From positions 1-58,683 of the forward strand of contig DYFC01000013.1 in the NCBI GenBank assembly GCA_020725385.1: a stretch of DNA of 58,683 nucleotides, in the 5' to 3' direction. Source of the DNA: Nitrospira japonica. GTDB taxonomy: Bacteria > Nitrospirota > Thermodesulfovibrionia > Thermodesulfovibrionales > SM23-35. The position numbers and the translations under genes were made by a program. The notes below the pieces were generated by a model, which was given only the letters and a program-made list of their open reading frames with translations, did not search any database and had not been told where the DNA came from. Positions 37,058 to 45,417 of this stretch are shown in pieces; the stretch's first letter is position 1; every line of letters begins with the position of its first letter.

Positions 37058-37839
37058 TCAACAAAAGTTAAGATGAATCTGTTTCTATTTAGGTTTATCC
37101 TGACAGGAGTTTCAAAGAAGCCCGATAAATTTTCATTTGTAAGAATATCTTTTTTCTCTCCCTGCAAATAGATTTCACCTTTTTTCAATAATAAAACGTG
37201 AGTAAAAACAGGAAGTATCTCTTCTATCCTGTGTGTAACATAAATAATAGTTGGTGACTTATCTTTTCTCGCTAAATGTTCAATATAAGAAAGCAGATAT
37301 TCCCGCCCGAAAATATCAAGTCCGCTTAATGGTTCATCAAATATAAGTATTTCGGGAGCATTAATAAGAGCACGTGCTATAAGAACTTTTTGCTTTTCTC
37401 CTTGTGAGAGTATGCAGTATGGTTTTTTCAATACTGAAAGGCTATCTAAAGATTCTAAAATTTTTTTAATATTTTTATGATCTTTAAAAGAAATTCGGTT
37501 ATATAAACCGATAGTTGCAAATTTGCCGCTTAAAATAATTTCTTCAGCCGTTTCGGTTGTGTAGAATTTTTCCTGTAAATAAGAACTTACCATTCCAATA
37601 GATTTTCTTAATTCTCTTATATCGTACTCACCGAAGTTCTTACCGAGCACACTGACCGTACCTTTTGATGGCCATATATAACCATTTATAAGATTTAACA
37701 AAGAAGTCTTTCCCGAACCATTAAGACCCAGAATTGCCCAGTGCTCACCCTGCTTAACAGTCCAGTTTATTTTTTTAAGAATATAACGGTTTCCATTTTT
37801 CCAGTAAACATTTTTCATATTGATAATTAAATCATCCAT
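37054..37839 (-). CDS. ABC transporter-type ATPase, ModF/YlmA-like, without membrane partner
   Basis: The 261-residue ATPase has Walker [13 protein letters not shown], signature LSQGEKQK, Walker [13 protein letters not shown] and H-loop VTHRIEE. The wording [23 protein letters not shown] is typical of the stand-alone YlmA/ModF group. No permease or binding protein gene flanks it, so its substrate and even a transport role are uncertain. It starts at ATG 37839. Confidence 0.85.
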   Translation of the reverse strand: MDDLIINMKNVYWKNGNRYILKKINWTVKQGEHWAILGLNGSGKTSLLNLINGYIWPSKGTVSVLGKNFGEYDIRELRKSIGMVSSYLQEKFYTTETAEEIILSGKFATIGLYNRISFKDHKNIKKILESLDSLSVLKKPYCILSQGEKQKVLIARALINAPEILIFDEPLSGLDIFGREYLLSYIEHLARKDKSPTIIYVTHRIEEILPVFTHVLLLKKGEIYLQGEKKDILTNENLSGFFETPVRINLNRNRFILTFVD

Positions 37840-38042
37840 TAAAATCCGGTTCCCTTTCGATTCATTTATATTGTATAGATTTTATAATGTTTCATTATTT
37901 AAAAATTATATTTCAAATTGCTTTCAGTCGGAGAGTATTATTTTGAATTTTCATATAATATTTTTTATTTGAGTATTTCTTTTTAAAAATATTATAATTA
38001 ATTACTTTATAAATTATCTATTAGAATTCTGGAGGTTTAAAA

Positions 38043-38231
38043 ATGAAAAAATATGTATGTACTGCGTGTGGATATATTTATGACCCTGCGGCAGGGGATC
38101 CGGATTCAGGAATAGCGCCGGGTACCCCTTTTGAAAGTCTACCCGATGACTGGGTATGTCCTGCCTGCGGTGCAGCAAAATCAATGTTTGTTGAAGAAGG
38201 TTCTGCTTATAAAGAACACGGGGTTCGATAA
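38043..38231 (+). CDS. Rubredoxin
   Basis: The 62-residue redox protein holds one Fe in four cysteines: Cys6, Cys9, Cys39 and Cys42 ([10 protein letters not shown] and [11 protein letters not shown]). It is typical of anaerobes, serving oxidative-stress or electron-transfer enzymes. The C-terminal tail is about 8 residues longer than the minimal form. A GGAGG precedes ATG 38043. No rubrerythrin or oxidoreductase gene is adjacent. Confidence 0.96.
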   Translation: MKKYVCTACGYIYDPAAGDPDSGIAPGTPFESLPDDWVCPACGAAKSMFVEEGSAYKEHGVR

Positions 38232-38318
38232 AAATTAACTAAATTTTCTTAATAAGAGAAAAGGTATTTCCCCAAAGTGTATTTTATATGGAATTACAAT
38301 TAGATTTTTGATTTAGTC

Positions 38319-38921
38319 TTATCGTGCTTTTTTCATCATATTCATGCCACCTGGCATACCCGGGAAGTGTGGCATTTGCATCTTCTGATAACCTGCGGGT
38401 ATTTCGAAAAGATTATCGGGCTGGTTACCAATTTTTATGTTTCTAAGTTCATGTGACCATGACCCATCAATCGCTGAAGTTTTAACAGGCATATTTATAT
38501 CGGTTGCAACCCACTGATAAACCTGATGGGTTTCATTATCTGTTTTATAAGTAATAAGATATTTCTTGGTAGGATGTCCGTCTATTGTTTCACTGCCTAC
38601 CTGTTTTCTTTCTATCTCGCCTTCATATTTTTCTTCAACCTTTGGCCTGTGTTGCATGTTCAACGGCATTTCCATATATGTTTTCGTCTCAGGCATAAGA
38701 TTCCATGCAACCTTTTTATCGATTCTTGTAATAACAATCATGTTCATATCACCATGAGCCTGTGTCTCCATCCTGAATTTATCAGCTTTATAGAATAATT
38801 TACCTTTAGTTTGAAACTCTCCTTTTTGTGTTGTTATTGAATCCGCCGAGAATTCAAGAGCAAATGCGATTGATGATGCAAAAAGAATCAACAAAAGAAT
38901 TATTGATATTTTCTTAAACAC
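38319..38921 (-). CDS. Exported DUF4412-like protein
   Basis: The 200-residue protein has a signal peptide (residues 5-21, AFA-LEF likely cleavage). The rest is beta-rich: FSADSITTQKGEFQTKGKLFYKADKFRMET, IDGHPTKKYLITY and a Met/Pro-rich end. This resembles the DUF4412 / LolA-like outer-membrane lipoprotein-handling fold. Function is unknown. AGGAGG precedes ATG 38921. The stretch 38232-38318 before it holds nothing recognisable. Confidence 0.7.
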   Translation of the reverse strand: MFKKISIILLLILFASSIAFALEFSADSITTQKGEFQTKGKLFYKADKFRMETQAHGDMNMIVITRIDKKVAWNLMPETKTYMEMPLNMQHRPKVEEKYEGEIERKQVGSETIDGHPTKKYLITYKTDNETHQVYQWVATDINMPVKTSAIDGSWSHELRNIKIGNQPDNLFEIPAGYQKMQMPHFPGMPGGMNMMKKAR

Positions 38922-38939
38922 TTAGGCCTCCTAAAATTA

Positions 38940-39140
38940 AAGATTTACTTGTTTGGTTTTGAGTATTTCATTTCAAACTCAAAACTCTTCATCGCCTTTA
39001 TATCAGAGTATTTTTCTTTTAGATGTTTTTCAACATCAGGTGAATAATAATAACATAGCAAGAAGTTCGGCTATTTTTTTTGCAGCTGCCGGTTCAAGTG
39101 CTTCCTTTAGTTCTTCATAAAATTCAAGTGTATCTATCAT
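38940..39140 (-). pseudogene. Broken small gene, two out-of-frame pieces
   Basis: On the minus strand ATG 39140 opens a 34-residue frame (MIDTLEFYEELKEALEPAAA then KKIAELLAMLLLFT) that stops at 39036. In another frame the same strand continues with SPDVEKHLKEKYSDIKAMKS and FEFEMKYSKPNK to a stop near 38940. The two charged helical halves look like one short coiled-coil protein interrupted by a frameshift, possibly in a TAT repeat (39041-39053). No family recognised. No good ribosome-binding site. Confidence 0.35.
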
Positions 39141-39219
39141 AGTTAAAAGTCTATCAATGAATAAAATATAAAGTCAATATAATAAATTTTTATAAAATTT
39201 AAAAGATTAACAATAAAAT

Positions 39220-39702
39220 TCAGGAACTAACAATTTCTATCAAAAGCTCCAATGCTTTAATAACAGCATTTTCTTTGTTTTGTCGTCTGTTACCCTTAAA
39301 TGTATATTCTTTTACAAATGTATGATTTCTTCTGCTCACAGCAATATATACAAGTCCTTTTTCTTTACCTTCAAGCACATCCGGACCAAGATTGCCAGTA
39401 GTTGAAACAGAAAAATCAGTTAAAGTGATTTTCCTAACTCTTTCTGCCATTTCTCTTGCAGTTTGATTGCTTACAACTCCAAATTTGTCAATTACTTTAG
39501 ATGGAATGTGCAGGAGTTTTTTTTTCATTTCCGCAGAATATACTACTAATCCTGCAATGAAAAATTCGCTTGCACCGGGAAATGAAGTAATATAGTGACT
39601 AATAAGGCCACCAGTGCATGATTCAGCAACAGATAATGTAAATCTTTTCTCCTTGAAAATATTATGAACTCTTATAATATGTTCAGAAATTATTTTATTC
39701 AT
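39220..39702 (-). CDS. pncC: Nicotinamide-nucleotide amidase (CinA C-terminal type)
   Basis: The 160-residue enzyme hydrolyses NMN to nicotinate mononucleotide in pyridine-nucleotide salvage. The family motif LSVAESCTGGLISHYITSFPGAS with catalytic Ser is present, as are VVYSAEMKKKLL and TGNLGPD. Only the PncC domain is present; the CinA N-terminal domain is missing, which is a common stand-alone form. Expressed from ATG 39702. Confidence 0.93.
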   Translation of the reverse strand: MNKIISEHIIRVHNIFKEKRFTLSVAESCTGGLISHYITSFPGASEFFIAGLVVYSAEMKKKLLHIPSKVIDKFGVVSNQTAREMAERVRKITLTDFSVSTTGNLGPDVLEGKEKGLVYIAVSRRNHTFVKEYTFKGNRRQNKENAVIKALELLIEIVSS

Positions 39703-39943
39703 TGTTTATAAAATAACATATTTCATTTTATAAATCTTCTTATAATGATTTTATAATGACTGAGAAATCCTCCTTATTCCCTTCATTTCCAAATGGCAAA
39801 GAAAGGATGGGTACCCGAAATAAAATATCTAAACAGTACAGGTTCTGATAAATGCAGAACTAAAATATAGTTGATATAATGTTATTGAGAAGCTATAAGA
39901 TTAATCCAGGTGCTGAATTTTTGGGTTAATAATATTTTAAGAA
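39703..39943. other. Gene-free AT-rich intergenic stretch
   Basis: The 241 bp between the divergent pncC and the swivel-domain gene hold a small hairpin (GTTCTG/CAGAAC, about 39839-39859) and no gene or clear promoter apart from TAATAT just before 39944. Confidence 0.4.
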
Positions 39944-41575
39944 ATGAAAATCCTGAAACGCATATCAGAAATTCTTGATAAAAAACCATCTTCTGAAAAA
40001 TCAGATGCTGCAAAGAATATTTATGTTTATAAATATAATACCTTCAGAGAAGTACTTTGTCATAATAATAAATTCCTTGAATTAATGGTGGATGTAGAAG
40101 AAAAACTACCCGATATTGATACGGATAAAATTGATAATTTCTATAAGGAAATACTTCGAATGTCAGAAGAAGTCAAAGGAATGGTGGTCAAACTAAATCA
40201 GATATCTGATGGGAAGTACTCTAATTTATCATTAAAACTTACTCAGATAAACGAAAATATTAGAGAATGTTTAGAGAGAATATCTTTAAAAAAATCAAGC
40301 TTTAAAAAACAGGTACCGGAAAGTGTCTATACTATAAAAATACCAATTTACAGAGAGCATAAAATAATTATTGATAAAGGCAAAGTTGCATCAAAAGGAA
40401 TTGGTCTCGGTAAAGCTTTTATATTGAACTCTGAAGATGACTTAAAAATTTTTCCAGCAGGTGCAGTTTTAGTAACAAAATATTCTTCATCAAATTTTTC
40501 ACCTATTATTAAGAATGCAAGTGCTGTTGTAACTGACGTCGGAGCAATAACTGTACATCTTGCAGCTGTTGCGAGAGAATCAGGGGTGCCAATGATTGTT
40601 AATACAGAAAATGCAACTGAAATTATAAAAGATGGAATGGAAATAACAGTAGATGCAATAAATGGGATTATATATGATGGGGAAATCCACGAACTTGAGA
40701 AAATTAAAGTCGAACAAAAATCTGACAAATTGGCAACAGATTTTGAAAAAGAACTCAAACTTCTATGGAAGAATATAATGCCTCTTAATTTGCCCAACCC
40801 TAAAGATAAAGATTTTTGTGTCGAGAATTGCAGGACTTTACATGATATAGCAAGATATGCTCATCAAAGAGTAATGGAAGAAATTTTTGGAATTACGGAT
40901 GGATTTCCATCAGGTATAGAAGCCGTAAAATTAACCGGAATTGTGCCTCTTGTAATATACCTTATAGATTTAGGGGATGGTCTTCCAGAGCAGGCTTCAT
41001 TAAAAAAAATAACAAGGCAGGATATATTATCTATCCCTTTATCTGCTTTTATTAATGGACTTGCCTCGATAAAATGGCCGGAACCGAGAATTCCGGACAT
41101 CTCCGGAATAATGGGTATGATTGCCCATACAGCTTCTATGTCCGAGGCTGAAATGTCCAGTATGTCAGAAAAGAGTTTTGCCTTTATTTCAAAAGATTAT
41201 ATGAATTTCTCAATTAATCTCGGGTATCATCTTTCAGTGATTGAGGCACTTACAGGTGATAATATAATTGACAATTATATAAGATTTTATTTTAAAGGTG
41301 GAGGTGCTGATTTTCAAAGAAGACTAAGAAGGGTGAAATTGATTTCAAGGGTTCTAAAAAAACTTGATTTTAATGTTTACGCAAGGGAAGACATTATTAA
41401 TGCTATACTAACAAAAGATAATAAAGAGTCATTGCTTAATAAACTCCTTGTAATCGGTAAATTAACAGCTTATACAAAGCAACTTGACGCTGCCATGTAT
41501 GATGAGACTTCGACTGAAAGACATTTTGAAGAATTTATTAAGGATTATTTTCCTTCTTCTGGAGCTGTTCTTTGA
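39944..41575 (+). CDS. PEP-utilising swivel-domain protein without ATP-grasp domain
   Basis: The 543-residue protein begins with a helical region (1-135). A phosphohistidine swivel domain (about 145-245) contains GAITVHLAAVARESGVP, with the His expected to carry phosphate. The C-terminal 270 residues (CRTLHDIARYAHQRV, RFYFKGGGADFQRRLRRVKL) match the tail of large PEP-synthase-like proteins, in my recollection. The ATP-grasp part that would phosphorylate the His is absent, so a partner must be elsewhere or the domain is regulatory. Its last 38 bases overlap the opposite-strand regulator gene. Function unknown. Confidence 0.75.
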   Translation: MKILKRISEILDKKPSSEKSDAAKNIYVYKYNTFREVLCHNNKFLELMVDVEEKLPDIDTDKIDNFYKEILRMSEEVKGMVVKLNQISDGKYSNLSLKLTQINENIRECLERISLKKSSFKKQVPESVYTIKIPIYREHKIIIDKGKVASKGIGLGKAFILNSEDDLKIFPAGAVLVTKYSSSNFSPIIKNASAVVTDVGAITVHLAAVARESGVPMIVNTENATEIIKDGMEITVDAINGIIYDGEIHELEKIKVEQKSDKLATDFEKELKLLWKNIMPLNLPNPKDKDFCVENCRTLHDIARYAHQRVMEEIFGITDGFPSGIEAVKLTGIVPLVIYLIDLGDGLPEQASLKKITRQDILSIPLSAFINGLASIKWPEPRIPDISGIMGMIAHTASMSEAEMSSMSEKSFAFISKDYMNFSINLGYHLSVIEALTGDNIIDNYIRFYFKGGGADFQRRLRRVKLISRVLKKLDFNVYAREDIINAILTKDNKESLLNKLLVIGKLTAYTKQLDAAMYDETSTERHFEEFIKDYFPSSGAVL

Positions 41576-41966
41576 GAAGTCGGTTCTCTTTTTGAAGGTT
41601 TAGCCATTTAATAGCTTTTTCGATTGTAAATAGTATTTGTTCAATTCTGAACGGTTTTGTTATAAAGTCAAATCCACCTTTAGACATTGCTTCAGATGCA
41701 GACTCAATGGTTCCATAAGCAGTAATCATTATAACAGGAGTATCGGGGTTAATTTTTTTTACAGCATCAAGAAGTTCCATCCCGTCGAGACCCGGCATTT
41801 TAAGGTCAGTAATAACAATATCGAACTCTCCGCTTTTTGCAAGAGTTAAAGCTTCAACAGGATTATTAGTAATCGTAACATGATAAGGCGTTTTCTTTTG
41901 TAAAGTCATACTTAAAAGTTTCAACATGTCAGGCTCATCGTCAACTATTAAAATCTTTTCTGCCAT
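41538..41966 (-). CDS. Single-domain response regulator
   Basis: The 142-residue receiver has Asp54 (IVITDLKMPGLDG), acidic pocket DDE and Lys in ITKPF. A short coiled tail (KAIKWLNLQKENRLLKEQL) resembles the linker before AAA+ domains in NtrC-type regulators, but no output domain follows. It is 36 nt upstream-to-downstream paired with the Cache/PAS kinase at 42003, likely its partner. Its 3' end overlaps the swivel-domain gene antisense by 38 bp. Confidence 0.92.
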   Translation of the reverse strand: MAEKILIVDDEPDMLKLLSMTLQKKTPYHVTITNNPVEALTLAKSGEFDIVITDLKMPGLDGMELLDAVKKINPDTPVIMITAYGTIESASEAMSKGGFDFITKPFRIEQILFTIEKAIKWLNLQKENRLLKEQLQKKENNP

Positions 41967-42002
41967 TTTTACCTCCGGGATTCATAATACTTTATTATAA
42001 TT

Positions 42003-44261
42003 TTAATTTTCTCTGGTAGCAACTTTTGCCGCCGGTAAATTAATTATAAAAGTTGTTCCTGTATCCGGTGATTCGTCTCGTGTTTTTGTTTTGAAAGTTA
42101 TTGAGCCACCGTGTTTTGTTACTATACCATATGAAATGGACAGACCGAGACCTGTTCCTTTACCCACTTCTTTTGTCGTGAATAATGGGTCAAAAATTCT
42201 TTTTCTATGCTCTTTTTTTATTCCATCACCGGTGTCGGAGATACGAATATCTACTGTATCTGAATTTAGGTTTGATGTGTTAATTGTTAGAGTGCCACCG
42301 CCTTTTTGGGACATAGCATAAATGGCATTATTTATGATATTAAAGAAAACCTGTTGAAGTTCTCCTTCATCGGCTAAGACCGGTGGCAGGTCCTCCTGCA
42401 AATTTTCTTTTACTTCTATTTTATTTAAACGAATTGTATTGCCCATAACCGAAAGAACTGTCCTGATGCTCTTATTAATATCAACAAGTTCTTCTTTATG
42501 CTCTTTATGACGTGCGAAATTGAGTAGATTTTCAACAACTCTTTTTGCATTTAGACCTTGTTTTTCTATTGTTTTTAGCATTTCATATTCTTCGGAACCT
42601 TCGGGATATTTCTCTAAAAGAAGTTCTGTAAACCCGAGTATTATGCCAAGAGGATTATTGATCTCATGTGCTACACCTGCTGCGAGAGTTCCCATAGAAG
42701 CAAGCTTTTCAGTATAGTAGCTATGTTCTTCTATCTTCTTCCTGTCGGTTATATCTCTTGAAATGCCAAGCACCGCATATATATTACCTGCTTCATCCCA
42801 TAGCCTTCTCAAGTTTGTGCTGAACCAGTATTCATTCTCTCCCACAATAACCATATGTATAAGCTGCTTGCTTTCTTTAGTGTTAAAGACAGTTTGTATC
42901 ATAACGATAAGAACTTCGGAACTCGGCCATGTAAATATTTCGGTTATATTTTTACCTATAATTTCAGACCTTTTCTTGTTTAAAAAATTTGCACCATATT
43001 TATTAATTGAAAGAAAGTTACCATTGTAATCGACTGTATAAATTAAATCTTCCGCGTTCTCAATAAGAGACCTATATCTTTGCTCTGATTTCTTTAATTC
43101 ATTTGTTTTTCTCGCAACTTCCTGTTCAAGAATATTAGACCATGAAAGTATCATAAAGTTTACGAAGAGCCCGCCAAAAAGTATTACGGATATAATGATT
43201 GCCTGTAATATGAACTGCTGAATATGTATGGAATGAATTGCGCCTTCAACCTCGCTTACTGGTGCAACTACTGCAACAGACCAGATTCTATCAGGATTCT
43301 TTTCATTTATTTTTATTGGTGTATATGCAATTAACTTTTTTATCTCACCTTCGATTCCTCTGTGCCATCCGGAAATATACCAGCTTTTTCCTTCCTGACC
43401 TTTTAACATTTTTTCCTTCTGAATTTCATTAATTCTCGCAAAAGATATTGTTGGTTTTTTGCCTTTACGGGCTTCGAAAGCATTTTTACCAATAAATGAC
43501 TTTTCTTCGTGATAAAGGAAGGTTCCGTCTTCATCTATTACCCATGCATAGCCTGTTTTTCCTGAACGAAGTTCTTTTACAACAGACTCAATAAGGCTAC
43601 TAATATCAATAACAAAGACCATAACACCCGAAAATTTATTCAGCGCAACAGGATGTGATTCATCAACAGATACCTGCCATACGGGTATTGCCATTTTCAT
43701 AATGGGCTTATCACCATTATGGTTGTAAGGAATAGTTGTAACCTTGGTCATGAATAAATTTCCTTTTAAACTCTCATCTTTTGCCCGATTAAGGCATTCT
43801 ATATCATTACTGTCTGCCTTGCTTGTAGTGAATTTTATATTGTCTGAAACAATATAAGTTTTATTATCGATGCCGGTAAAACGCATTTCTATAGCGCCTT
43901 CGTGTCTAATACTCGAAAATGCTATTTTCATCCTGTCACCCATAAAAGCCGATTCTTTATATTGTATAGAAGGAGAAAGACTTAAAAGGAGCAATTCTCT
44001 TTTAATCGACTCAAGGCTATTTTCTATCTGACGGGCAGCATGTCTTGCAAGAACAAGCTGTTGCTGATTGAAATCATCGGTGACAGTTTCCCTGACTTTT
44101 TTTGAGGACATCCATCCGAGAACTAAAACCGTGCCCAGAAGTATTGTCATACTTATACCTACAATTGCTTTGAAATACCTTAGATTGAATGGATGGTATT
44201 TTTCAATAAGGCTGATAAGCGTCAGTTTTAGCTTAGCAAATTTTCTTAAATTTCCTAACAA
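42003..44261 (-). CDS. Membrane sensor histidine kinase with Cache-like domain and PAS
   Basis: The 752-residue kinase has membrane helices near 32-52 and 352-375. Between them is a large double-Cache-like domain (TGYAWVIDEDGTFLYHEEKSFIG). A PAS domain (about 393-510) follows, then HisKA with His near 532 (AAGVAHEINNPLG) and an ATPase with NNAIYAMS, DTGDGI and GTGLGLSISYG. Small extracellular molecules are the usual Cache ligands. It shares an operon with the receiver protein, to which it probably transfers phosphate. Confidence 0.92.
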   Translation of the reverse strand: MLGNLRKFAKLKLTLISLIEKYHPFNLRYFKAIVGISMTILLGTVLVLGWMSSKKVRETVTDDFNQQQLVLARHAARQIENSLESIKRELLLLSLSPSIQYKESAFMGDRMKIAFSSIRHEGAIEMRFTGIDNKTYIVSDNIKFTTSKADSNDIECLNRAKDESLKGNLFMTKVTTIPYNHNGDKPIMKMAIPVWQVSVDESHPVALNKFSGVMVFVIDISSLIESVVKELRSGKTGYAWVIDEDGTFLYHEEKSFIGKNAFEARKGKKPTISFARINEIQKEKMLKGQEGKSWYISGWHRGIEGEIKKLIAYTPIKINEKNPDRIWSVAVVAPVSEVEGAIHSIHIQQFILQAIIISVILFGGLFVNFMILSWSNILEQEVARKTNELKKSEQRYRSLIENAEDLIYTVDYNGNFLSINKYGANFLNKKRSEIIGKNITEIFTWPSSEVLIVMIQTVFNTKESKQLIHMVIVGENEYWFSTNLRRLWDEAGNIYAVLGISRDITDRKKIEEHSYYTEKLASMGTLAAGVAHEINNPLGIILGFTELLLEKYPEGSEEYEMLKTIEKQGLNAKRVVENLLNFARHKEHKEELVDINKSIRTVLSVMGNTIRLNKIEVKENLQEDLPPVLADEGELQQVFFNIINNAIYAMSQKGGGTLTINTSNLNSDTVDIRISDTGDGIKKEHRKRIFDPLFTTKEVGKGTGLGLSISYGIVTKHGGSITFKTKTRDESPDTGTTFIINLPAAKVATREN

Positions 44262-44337
44262 AATGTCTCCATATTTATTCAGGCATTTAATTTAAAATAA
44301 CAAATAACTCATAAAAAGTTAATAACTATTATGCAAT

Positions 44338-44877
44338 TTAAATTCTGGCAGATTGGTCTTTCAGAATAGTCTTTAATTCATTGCGTGCTTTTATAAAAAT
44401 ATCTATGTATTCTTTCCCTCTGTAATCTTTATATGTGTAGAAGAAAGGAGTGTAAGTATTATTTTTATAAATAAGAGTTGCCTCTGCATAAATACCTTTG
44501 CCAAGATATATTCTATGAGAATAGTTTTTGGTTGTAGCAAGTATGATTTTAGATAAAGTCAAATAACCCGGATCTATGTTAATTCTTCTTCTGTTATTAG
44601 TTGTAAACATTTCCTCAAATTTGTTTGTCTGGATTTTAATGTCAACAATATTGACGGGGTCTATAAGATTCTTAAAAAAAACGAACTGTCTTAGAATATT
44701 CCCGCCAAGTTCATCTTTGTAGTATTCCGAATAATTCCAGTTAATTTGTTGACTTTTAAAAAGAATTTCACCATGAAGTTTAGTGAGAAGTTCAAGAGAT
44801 TTCTCGAAAATTAATATATCATTAAAAAGAAAACCGGCAAAAAGCATTGCACGTTCTGGTGGCGTGATTTTGCCCAT
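44338..44877 (-). CDS. DUF4416 family protein
   Basis: The 179-residue cytoplasmic protein starts MGKITPPERAMLFAGFLFND and contains FVFFKNLIDP, NIDPGYLTLSKIILATTKNY and IYLGKGIYAEATLIY, the DUF4416 pattern. No activity is known. It has no signal or membrane helix. It lies 12 nt downstream of the TlpA-like gene in the clpC operon. Confidence 0.8.
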   Translation of the reverse strand: MGKITPPERAMLFAGFLFNDILIFEKSLELLTKLHGEILFKSQQINWNYSEYYKDELGGNILRQFVFFKNLIDPVNIVDIKIQTNKFEEMFTTNNRRRINIDPGYLTLSKIILATTKNYSHRIYLGKGIYAEATLIYKNNTYTPFFYTYKDYRGKEYIDIFIKARNELKTILKDQSARI

Positions 44878-44889
44878 TTTGATTGATTC

Positions 44890-45417
44890 TCAGAGTTCGT
44901 TTATCAATTCTTGAATATTTGCAAATATTTGAGGGGAATCCCAGTTTTCCGGTCCTATGGATTTTGCTCTTAATATGCCTTTTTTGTCAAGAATAAAGGT
45001 TTCGGGAACACCTGTAATTCTGAAAATGCGGGAAGCACTTTCATCGGGATTTTGATATACAGGAAATGTATATCCATTTTTTTTCAAAAAAGAGAAAGCA
45101 TTATTAAGATCATCTTTAACAATTATAGTTGCCATTTTAAAATTAGGGTTACCGGATAAACGTCTGTAAAGACGTTCCATTGATGGCATTTCTTCAATAC
45201 ATGAGTCACACCATGTTGCCCAGAAATTAATGAAAACGACGGAACCACGCAAATCCGAAAGGCTTGTTTTATTGTTATCAACGTCCACAAGAATAAAATC
45301 AGGTATTGGTTCGCCTTCGACTGCCTTTTTTGCGGTTTTTGGAGGTTTGATAAATAAGAATATTGTCAATACAGCAATGGATATAAGTATTAAGAGAAGT
45401 ATCCCTTTATTTTTCAC
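44890..45417 (-). CDS. TlpA/ResA-like membrane-anchored thiol-disulfide oxidoreductase
   Basis: The 175-residue thioredoxin-fold protein has an N-terminal membrane anchor (5-23) and redox motif Cys70-Asp-Ser-Cys73 in NFWATWCDSCIEEMPSM. A cis-Pro segment ITGVPETFILD follows. Such proteins keep apocytochrome cysteines reduced or repair periplasmic disulfides; a link with the heptaheme cytochrome is possible but only by inference. The start is GTG 45417, overlapping the clpC stop as GTGA. Confidence 0.9.
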   Translation of the reverse strand: MKNKGILLLILISIAVLTIFLFIKPPKTAKKAVEGEPIPDFILVDVDNNKTSLSDLRGSVVFINFWATWCDSCIEEMPSMERLYRRLSGNPNFKMATIIVKDDLNNAFSFLKKNGYTFPVYQNPDESASRIFRITGVPETFILDKKGILRAKSIGPENWDSPQIFANIQELINEL

